Shown here: piece after piece, positions 7,558-11,796 of the stretch
Layout: the number at the start of each line of letters is the position of its first letter
How positions within the stretch are numbered: position 1 is the first letter of the stretch
Origin: an uncultured Eubacteriales bacterium
Lineage (GTDB): Bacteria; Bacillota; Clostridia; Oscillospirales; Acutalibacteraceae
Reading direction: 5' to 3'
NCBI GenBank assembly: GCA_900316925.1
Contig: ONEU01000135.1
Span: 1 to 11,796, forward strand
DNA: 11,796 bases
Translations under genes and position numbers: made by a program
The notes under the pieces: model-generated
What the model saw: the letters and a program-made list of their open reading frames with translations, nothing else
What the model was told of the DNA's origin: nothing
Databases searched by the model: none

Positions 7558-7675
7558 GGATGCAACTTGTGTATCGCAGGATCATCTTTTCGTCCGCACG
7601 GCAACTCCCCGTCCGTGCGACACTATATACAGGCCCTTTCAGACCCGTATCACGCACACAAATTTACTCTGCACC
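7551..7675 (-). promoter_or_regulatory. Tetrahydrofolate-type riboswitch aptamer of folT
   Basis: The RNA starts at the predicted transcription start and has the order expected for a THF riboswitch. The 5' P1 strand GCAG (7672-7669) faces CTGT (7555-7552). AGTA follows P1. P2 is AATTTGTGT (7664-7656) with ACACAAGTT (7572-7564), nine pairs including one wobble. Next comes the 3' junction GCATCCCG (7563-7556), close to the conserved GCAUCCG of known aptamers. A GC-rich hairpin (7621-7613 with 7601-7592) has a CGGGG loop segment (7611-7607) that can pair with UCCCG of that junction, as in the known pseudoknot. It is longer than the best-known 89-base example because of an extra hairpin. No covariance-model search was possible. 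Confidence 0.7.
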
Positions 7676-7678
7676 AAC

Positions 7679-7707
7679 ACTATACCATCCCTTACCCCAT
7701 TTGTCAA
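7679..7707 (-). promoter_or_regulatory. Promoter of folT
   Basis: On the minus strand a perfect TTGACA (7707-7702), 17-bp spacer and TATAGT (7684-7679) with an upstream TG. Transcription would start near 7672-7675, the first base of the riboswitch. A 24-bp tandem repeat begins only 4 bp upstream of the -35 box. Confidence 0.8.
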
Positions 7708-7711
7708 CCCC

Positions 7712-7783
7712 CTGCGCAGAACCTGCCCTCCCGATCTGCGCAGAATCTGCCCTCCCGATCTGCGCAGAGCCTGCGCTCCCGAT
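7712..7783. repeat. Three tandem 24-bp repeats upstream of the folT promoter
   Basis: Units at 7712-7735, 7736-7759 and 7760-7783 differ at only a few positions. Each opens with the 8-bp palindrome CTGCGCAG and ends CTCCCGAT. The third unit runs into the second copy of the short repeat family. The plus-strand peptide repeats seen here are a by-product of the 24-bp period, not evidence of a protein. Confidence 0.85.
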
Positions 7784-7805
7784 CACGCTGCCGTTCGCTT
7801 ACGCT
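7762..7805 (+). repeat. Second short repeat family, copy 2
   Basis: Aligns with 6728-6772 through GC-CAGAGCCTGCGC, CCC, TCACGCT, CGTTCGCT and CGCT blocks, with substitutions and a one-base gap between them. It overlaps the third 24-bp tandem unit. Function unknown. Confidence 0.55.
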
Positions 7806-8004
7806 CACTCTGTATGCCTTATGCAGGTGGTGCAGTTTCGCTAACATCCGGCACGGGCAGCAGAGCTGCTATTTTCTACAACCGCCGACACGCCCCTTGA
7901 CGGGGCGCTTAACGGCTGGTCTTTCCAGATTTTCAGGTTCCGTTTTCTATCCAACTCCCCGCGCCTGCTTTTCCCAGATTTATTTTACTTTAACACAGGC
8001 GGCG
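7806..8004. other. Gene-free GC-rich region with hairpins
   Basis: I see no supported gene here. It holds a strong hairpin, CGCCCC-TTGAC-GGGGCG (7891-7907), and a small AGCAG-AG-CTGCT inverted repeat near 7860. Plus-strand open frames cross it but have no ribosome site and begin inside the tandem repeats. It could be part of a larger degraded repeat that continues the short family at 7762, or an undescribed structured RNA; nothing distinguishes these. Confidence 0.4.
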
Positions 8005-8184
8005 CACGGAAATCAGTTTTGACCTGCCAGTTACCAGGGAAAGCCTTTTTCTGGCAAAAAGGCTTTCTACAGCCCCCTTTCCAAAACTTGCTGAGGGAAA
8101 TAACTTGCAGCAATCGGGAAAACTGACCTTCATCGTTGTTGACGAAGTATTTGCGTGGGACTTTCAGGAAAGGATTTTTCAAAA
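8005..8184 (+). repeat. Dispersed repeat copy B, right end lost
   Basis: Starts CACGGAAATCAGTTTT like the other copies and stays alignable to about 8184, where TTTTTCAAAA should be followed by the GATTTC terminus but instead runs into the lexA stop codon (8191-8189). It keeps the main hairpin: GAAAGCCTTTTT pairs with AAAAAGGCTTTC (8039-8067). Relative to copies A and C, one A-T pair has become G-C by changes on both arms. It lies directly downstream of lexA in transcription order, so its hairpin is the only candidate structure for ending the lexA transcript, although it lacks a U-tract outside the stem. Confidence 0.75.
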
Positions 8185-8188
8185 GGGG

Positions 8189-8782
8189 TCAAAATTCCCG
8201 GTAAAGGGCAACTACCTTTCCAAGGATCATTAGTTCCTCTGTGATGATCGGCTCAAAATCGGGGTTCTGCGGCTGGAGACGGTAATAACCCTTCTCCTTG
8301 TAAAAACTCTTTACCGTCGCTTCATCCTCAATCAACGCAACGACAACATCACCGTTGTCTGCGGTCGCGGTTTTTTCACAGATCACAATATCACCGTCAT
8401 ATATTCCGATATCCCGCATACTCTCGCCCCGTACATTCAGGGCAAACATTTCCTTGCCCTCCGCTTTTTTCTTCGGATACGGCACATAACCGGAAACATC
8501 CTCAAATGCATAGATCGGCAAACCTGCCGTTACTTTGCCAAGCACCGGTACGGATACATTCGCCTCTCCCCCCGGCAGCTTGATGGAACGGTGCCCCTTA
8601 TCCCGGGTGATATATCCCATTTCTTCCAGTACCTTCAGATGCGCATGAACCGTTGAGGTGGAGCGCAGTCCCGTCGCTTCGCAAATCTCCCGTACTGTGG
8701 GCGGGATGCCCCCCGCTGCTGCTTCATTCAGATAATCCAGTATTTTCTGCCTGCTTTTTGTCAAACCTTTCTTCATCTTCAT
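8189..8782 (-). CDS. lexA: LexA SOS repressor
   Basis: 197 residues from the ATG at 8782. The N-terminal winged-helix domain (LTKSRQKILDYL, then PTVREICEATGLRSTSTVHAHLKVLEEMGYI, about 29-58) binds operator DNA. The self-cleavage Ala86-Gly87 bond lies in VTAGLPIYA, the catalytic serine is S121 in RGESM and the lysine is K158 in EATVKSF. LexA represses DNA-damage genes and cleaves itself when RecA filaments form. ATG 8776 is a reasonable alternative start (two residues shorter), since GGTGAT lies 4 bases before it; ribosome sites for both are modest. An operator-like site overlaps its own -35 box, so autoregulation is expected. All catalytic residues are intact. Confidence 0.95.
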   Translation of the reverse strand: MKMKKGLTKSRQKILDYLNEAAAGGIPPTVREICEATGLRSTSTVHAHLKVLEEMGYITRDKGHRSIKLPGGEANVSVPVLGKVTAGLPIYAFEDVSGYVPYPKKKAEGKEMFALNVRGESMRDIGIYDGDIVICEKTATADNGDVVVALIEDEATVKSFYKEKGYYRLQPQNPDFEPIITEELMILGKVVALYREF

Positions 8783-8853
8783 CACCAAACTGTCTTTCTT
8801 TCCCTGTTACTCTCCGGTATACAGTTCCGTTTGACCACTTTCTGCTTATCCCG

Positions 8854-8882
8854 ATTATACCACATCTCTGCCGAAAATTCAA
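8854..8882 (-). promoter_or_regulatory. Promoter of lexA
   Basis: On the minus strand TTGAAT (8882-8877), 17-bp spacer and TATAAT (8859-8854). The start near 8847 gives a leader of about 65 bases. The terminator of the preceding gene ends 20 bp upstream. Confidence 0.78.
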
Positions 8883-8893
8883 ACATTTGTTTT
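8880..8893. promoter_or_regulatory. LexA operator (SOS box)
   Basis: The minus strand reads AAAACAAATGTTTG. Against the Bacillus-type consensus CGAACRNRYGTTYG, 12 of 14 positions agree; only the first C and G are replaced by A. It overlaps three bases of the lexA -35 box, where repressor binding would block polymerase. This supports LexA autoregulation and a Gram-positive type operator in this organism. Confidence 0.68.
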
Positions 8894-8902
8894 ATTTTCT
8901 AC

Positions 8903-8931
8903 AAAAAAATCAGTCTCCACAAAGGAGACTG
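8903..8931 (-). terminator. Rho-independent terminator of the lipoprotein unit
   Basis: On the minus strand a perfect 8-bp stem, CAGTCTCC with GGAGACTG, has a 5-base loop and is followed by A and seven T. It starts 7 bases after the stop codon at 8939 and separates the lipoprotein genes from lexA. Confidence 0.92.
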
Positions 8932-8938
8932 ACCACTT

Positions 8939-9433
8939 TTAGGCATTACGCCAATATGTCTGTATTTCCGAGGATACCCATCGCAGCATTTCACAGTCGG
9001 CAGTATATTCATCCAGAATCTCACCCTTGTCATTCTGGTACAATTTATCATTCCCATGCTCCGCAGAGTAGTTGACAAGCGTTTTCAGTCTGCTGATACA
9101 TGACAGCGCCATCGTTGCTCTTTCTGTGATCTGCGAATGGTACTCTGCAAATTCATTCGTGGGTTGGAGCTGCAGGAGCTGTTGATAGACATCCCCCAGG
9201 GTGTCCATCGTGCTGACAAGCTGCTTGGTTTTCTCTACATCATGGCAGTTAAAAACCTCTTCCTGCTTTTTCAGGGTACGGTTATAATTGATACATTGAT
9301 TGACAAGCTCCTTGACAGAAGCAACATAACCGTCATTTTGCTTCATCTCTCCCAGGTTGCAGCCCGAAAGCGTGAACAGCAACACGACCGAAAGCAGTAC
9401 GGTCAGTGTGTATCGCAGTGTTTTGTTTTTCAT
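8939..9433 (-). CDS. Small predicted lipoprotein, function unknown
   Basis: 164 residues. A lysine-containing N-terminus, a hydrophobic stretch and the lipobox LSGC (cysteine 25) indicate a type II signal peptide and membrane anchoring on the outer face. The mature part is charged and mostly helical in character, with no family I recognise; cysteines remain at four positions of the mature chain. The ribosome site AAGGAG is 11 bases from the ATG, rather far. The gene follows the LprI-like lipoprotein gene by 48 bases and ends at a strong terminator. A TTGAGT-18-TATAAT match (9485-9456) lies in the gap, but it would start transcription inside the ribosome site, so cotranscription with the upstream gene is more likely. 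The two may act together in the envelope. Confidence 0.85.
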   Translation of the reverse strand: MKNKTLRYTLTVLLSVVLLFTLSGCNLGEMKQNDGYVASVKELVNQCINYNRTLKKQEEVFNCHDVEKTKQLVSTMDTLGDVYQQLLQLQPTNEFAEYHSQITERATMALSCISRLKTLVNYSAEHGNDKLYQNDKGEILDEYTADCEMLRWVSSEIQTYWRNA

Positions 9434-9481
9434 CAGTATGATTACTCCTTATCTGATTATAACCTGATCGCTGAACGGTAC

Positions 9482-10276
9482 TCAATCCATTTCAAAACTG
9501 CCGGTGAGCACATAAATCTGCTGATAGAGCACGGCAGCCCTGCCCTTATAATAGTTCATCATTGCCGAATCCACCGCCAACAGCGCCTGTGTACCGCGGA
9601 CATCGCCGTCGGAAGTCTCTTCCAGGAAGCTATTCTCGGTTTTCTCCAATGATGCAAGCCACTCCTCCTGAGAGTGCTCCAGCTTCTCCTTCTCTGCGGG
9701 AACCGTTTCCAACAAGTCAGCCAGCTTCTGATATGCTTCATCCGCCTCGTTTTTCCAGAGCTCTCCATATCGGATGGTCACGGTGCGCATATCCATCTCG
9801 TTCTCCACTTCCCGGATATCCTGCTGGAACTGCTGGTCCAGCTTATTCTCCCTGAACAATGCGTTGAAGGCTTCATCGTCCGTTAATTCCACAGCCGTAT
9901 GATAGTCCTCCACAATCTGCTCGTCATCAAAGTAATATCCGTCATACATCTCCGGCAGAGAGCTTTCTTCCCCGGAGCTTTCCTGACTGGTCTCCCGGGA
10001 GCTTTCCTGAGAGCTCTCCTGACTGCTTTCCACACCGCTTCCGGCAGAACTGCTCTCTTCAGAGGATTGACTTTCCTGCTGTGAAGGCTCTTTGCTCTCC
10101 TGAGACGGCTGTGATGCACTCTCCTGATCAGATGCGTTGCTTGTCTGAGAGGAAGCACTCACCTGTGACGGCTTTGCGGATTGATCGTTTTTCGATACTC
10201 CCGAGCAAGCCCCGCAGACAATGCATCCCGCAAGCATGGCAGCAAAAAAGACCGCAAGAATGATCTTCTTTTTCAT
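9482..10276 (-). CDS. LprI-like lipoprotein with a Ser/Glu/Gln-rich linker
   Basis: 264 residues. The N-terminus KKKIILAVFFAAMLAGC carries a good lipobox (LAGC, cysteine 18); cysteine 24 in CGAC is a weaker alternative. Residues 28-106 are almost all S, E, Q, P and A with repeated SQESS units, a flexible linker across the wall. The folded part (about 110-264) contains EADEAYQKLADLLETV, then LEHSQEEWLASLEKTENSF, and a late GTQALLAVDSAM. This is the layout of the DUF1311/LprI N-terminal family (PF07007), whose members include lysozyme inhibitors. The family's paired cysteines are absent here, so the assignment is by pattern and the activity is unproven. The ribosome site AAAGGA is 8 bases from the ATG. 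It has its own promoter and leads a probable two-gene unit. Confidence 0.85.
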   Translation of the reverse strand: MKKKIILAVFFAAMLAGCIVCGACSGVSKNDQSAKPSQVSASSQTSNASDQESASQPSQESKEPSQQESQSSEESSSAGSGVESSQESSQESSRETSQESSGEESSLPEMYDGYYFDDEQIVEDYHTAVELTDDEAFNALFRENKLDQQFQQDIREVENEMDMRTVTIRYGELWKNEADEAYQKLADLLETVPAEKEKLEHSQEEWLASLEKTENSFLEETSDGDVRGTQALLAVDSAMMNYYKGRAAVLYQQIYVLTGSFEMD

Positions 10277-10326
10277 ATTTCATTTCCTTTCTCCACAAAT
10301 CAATAGACAGCTTTCATACTCTCCTA

Positions 10327-10355
10327 ATACTACCACAATCATTTCAATTTATCAA
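10327..10355 (-). promoter_or_regulatory. Promoter of the lipoprotein unit
   Basis: On the minus strand TTGATA (10355-10350), 17-bp spacer and TAGTAT (10332-10327) with an extended TGG just upstream. The leader to the LprI-like gene would be about 45 bases. Confidence 0.65.
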
Positions 10356-10409
10356 GTCCACAGAAAGCGAATATCGCGGGCAGTTTCTTGTGGAGAGAAC
10401 ATTCCGTGA

Positions 10410-10602
10410 CACAGAAATCAATTATGAATCATCCTTCCCTGAAAGTCCCTGCAATTTTTCGTCAACAACGATGAAAGATCGTGTTTACCGATTGTTGCAT
10501 GGTTTCTCACTCAGCGAATTTTGGAAAGGGGTCCGGGGAAAACCTTTTTTCGCCAGAAAAAGGTTTTCCCTGGTAACTGGCAGGTCAAAACGGATTTCCG
10601 TG
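10410..10602 (-). repeat. Dispersed repeat copy C, inverted orientation
   Basis: About 193 bp in the opposite orientation to copies A and B. The termini are CACAGAAATC (10410-10419) and GGATTTCCGTG (10592-10602), imperfect inverted repeats. Positions 10510-10573 are the exact reverse complement of copy A 6564-6627. The hairpin GGGAAAACC...GGTTTTCCC spans 10536-10570. A direct repeat TTCCGTGACA occurs at 10402-10411 and 10596-10605, but it overlaps the terminal repeat, so it is weaker evidence for target duplication than at copy A. Confidence 0.8.
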
Positions 10603-10642
10603 ACAGCCGGTATTAACAGGAGGTCGTGAGTGATTGTTTGGT

Positions 10643-10663
10643 AAAACAGGAGCGCCCATCCTG
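10643..10663 (-). terminator. Short hairpin after the M14 peptidase gene
   Basis: On the minus strand CAGGA and TCCTG form a 5-bp stem around TGGGCGC, followed by TTTT. It is 34 bases past the stop codon. The stem is short, so this is only a plausible terminator. Confidence 0.35.
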
Positions 10664-10696
10664 ACCTGAAACCATATAACGCACTCTTTTATACAG

Positions 10697-11602
10697 TCAG
10701 AGAACCACAGCCAATACCAGCATCTCTCTGATTTTCTGATAAATCCCATCAAAATCACTCATCGGAAGCGGATTCCGGCCAAGACCGACTTCAACGGTAA
10801 ATGCCGGACGCTGAAACTTCTCCACGAACCAGTCCTTGAAGCCGCCGCCGCTTGCAAGCCCGGAGGGTTCAGCGACCCTGTAACCGCTGGAATATGCCAT
10901 GACCTTGGCCATTTTCAATGCCTCGGGGTCACGATAGGTACCAAAATCCCAGTAAATCTCCTCCCCCTGGCTATGAAACGCAAGAGCGTGTGCAATATTG
11001 CCGGTGCGGCAGTAGGATGCAATCGTGCGGCTCTCCGGCTCGCTCTCCGGAAACTCACCCCCGTATCTGGTGGGTGCAGGCGAATTGATCCCGTGAGCAA
11101 TCTCCAAACTCCTGAGCTTCTCCCAGCTTGCCGAAAAATTATGGTTGATGTCCACACCTGCCGCATTGGCCTGCCAGCGGCTCGTCGTACCGCTTGAAGC
11201 CGTTTCCACCAGCGTCCGGTACTCTCCGGCACTCTCCGCACCATGCAGCTGTATCTCGACACCGTCGGGATTCACGCACGGCACGACTGCCAGACCCCTC
11301 CGGTTGAGAAATGTTCCGATCCTCACGCCGCACATACTCTTTCCCGTCATTACCGAAAAGCAGACCTCATCAATGAACCGCAGCATCAGCAAAGTGGTGA
11401 TCCATTCCATCCCGTGATAGGCAGCCGTAAACAGGACCTGTTTTTTTCGATTGCCGATACACAACAGGTCAATCGGCCGAGAACACCTACTCTCACCGAT
11501 GGTATCACGGGACAGGAATCCGTAGTCGAGCAACAGTTTCCCGATCATCATTTCCCGGGTACATCTGTCTGCGCTCACCGATTTGAAATCTATTTCAAGC
11601 AT
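10697..11602 (-). CDS. M14-family zinc carboxypeptidase, gamma-D-glutamyl type
   Basis: 301 residues. The zinc ligands of the M14 fold are visible: H63 and E66 in YHGMEW, and H210 in AFHSQGEE. The general base is E271 in FTVEVGLG. VNPDGVE (110-116) and GVDINHNFSASW (149-160) are family motifs. NHN replaces the NRN seen in digestive carboxypeptidases; to my knowledge the same change occurs in Firmicute homologues resembling gamma-D-glutamyl-diaminopimelate peptidases (ENP1/YqgT type). The likely role is trimming peptidoglycan peptides during recycling or sporulation. No signal peptide or LysM domain is present, so it should act in the cytoplasm. The start at 11602 has AGGAG 6 bases upstream; an upstream ATG at 11641 lies in the predicted -10 box and is rejected. 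Confidence 0.9.
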   Translation of the reverse strand: MLEIDFKSVSADRCTREMMIGKLLLDYGFLSRDTIGESRCSRPIDLLCIGNRKKQVLFTAAYHGMEWITTLLMLRFIDEVCFSVMTGKSMCGVRIGTFLNRRGLAVVPCVNPDGVEIQLHGAESAGEYRTLVETASSGTTSRWQANAAGVDINHNFSASWEKLRSLEIAHGINSPAPTRYGGEFPESEPESRTIASYCRTGNIAHALAFHSQGEEIYWDFGTYRDPEALKMAKVMAYSSGYRVAEPSGLASGGGFKDWFVEKFQRPAFTVEVGLGRNPLPMSDFDGIYQKIREMLVLAVVL

Positions 11603-11636
11603 ATTCTTCTCCTCCCACATCCCATTTGATATCCTG

Positions 11637-11642
11637 ATCATA
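11637..11642 (-). promoter_or_regulatory. Extended -10 promoter of the M14 peptidase gene
   Basis: On the minus strand TATGAT preceded by TGTGG gives an extended -10 (TGGTATGAT). No good -35 lies at 16-18 bp. Start near 11630, leader about 28 bases. Confidence 0.45.
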
Positions 11643-11796
11643 CCACACCTCTCTCACCAATCCTGTCACATCCTGGCGGTGTTCCCCCTGCTGTATCATC
11701 ACGCTGGCATTCGATAATGCTCACCGAAACGTACATCGTGTTTCTGTATGTCCAACAGCGTAAACATTTTTCATCATACCTTACGATAATTCGGCA
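11638..11796 (-). pseudogene. Edge fragment with a CxxCW zinc-site-like motif
   Basis: This minus-strand frame is open from the window edge for 52 codons to a TGA at 11640. Near its start it reads DEKCLRCWTYR, which resembles the K-C-x-R-C-W-T-Y half of the C-terminal zinc finger of isoleucyl-tRNA synthetase. The second half (H-P-x-x-C-x-R-C) does not follow in this frame. A different frame after the tyrosine reads VRFGEHYRMPA and then two stops, so a decayed or frameshifted gene end is possible. The stop overlaps the -10 box of the next gene. With so short a fragment, chance resemblance cannot be excluded. Confidence 0.3.

Noticed and set aside
7712..7783. CRISPR array
   Set aside because: Units are contiguous 24-bp tandem repeats with no spacers and no cas genes nearby.
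7376..8022. Overlapping plus-strand frames with an eight-residue peptide repeat
   Set aside because: The peptide repeat follows from the 24-bp tandem DNA repeat. The frames cross the folT leader and promoter and have no ribosome site.
9456..9485. TTGAGT-18-TATAAT promoter-like match between the two lipoprotein genes
   Set aside because: The start site would fall inside the ribosome binding site, leaving almost no leader; recorded only as a weak possibility.

Overview
The window looks like chromosomal sequence from a gut-type clostridial Firmicute, most likely in or near Ruminococcaceae/Oscillospiraceae. This rests on the SRP RNA core, a clostridial-style surface-protein module, a LexA with a Gram-positive type operator, an ECF folate S-component behind a tetrahydrofolate-type riboswitch, and strong sigma-A-like promoters. 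It is inferred from gene content, not from a database match. Every gene I accept is on the minus strand, so the window reads right to left.

Layout in transcription order. 11796-11638: an edge fragment carrying a CxxCW motif that resembles the C-terminal zinc site of isoleucyl-tRNA synthetase. 11602-10697: an M14 metallocarboxypeptidase. 10696-10277: a gene-free stretch with repeat copy C and a promoter. 10276-8939: two predicted lipoproteins (one LprI-like with a long Ser/Glu/Gln linker), closed by a strong terminator. 8782-8189: lexA with its own promoter and operator. 8188-7676: repeat copy B, a GC-rich hairpin region and a 24-bp tandem repeat next to the folT promoter. 7675-6872: a folate riboswitch, folT and a perfect terminator. 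6871-6457: two abutting repeats and the recD2 promoter. 6456-3606: recD2 and comFC as an operon. 3500-1323: an MreB-family actin and a tocopherol-cyclase-like protein as an operon. 1008-256: an Ig-like surface module with no export signal. 127-1: the 5' part of the signal recognition particle RNA, cut by the window edge.

The genes are mostly housekeeping: DNA repair and SOS control (recD2, lexA), DNA uptake or processing (comFC), cell shape (mreB), peptidoglycan peptide turnover (M14 peptidase), folate uptake (folT) and protein export (SRP RNA). Several transcription units are short and have individually recognisable promoters, mostly with 17-bp spacers.

The most distinctive signals lie between genes. 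A roughly 192-bp element with terminal inverted repeats occurs three times (6536-6727, 8005-8184, 10410-10602). It has a conserved hairpin with a compensatory base-pair change, and copy A is flanked by a 10-bp direct repeat that looks like a target-site duplication. The folT leader can be folded into a THF-riboswitch-like aptamer plus a mutually exclusive pair of helices, one of which masks the folT ribosome binding site.
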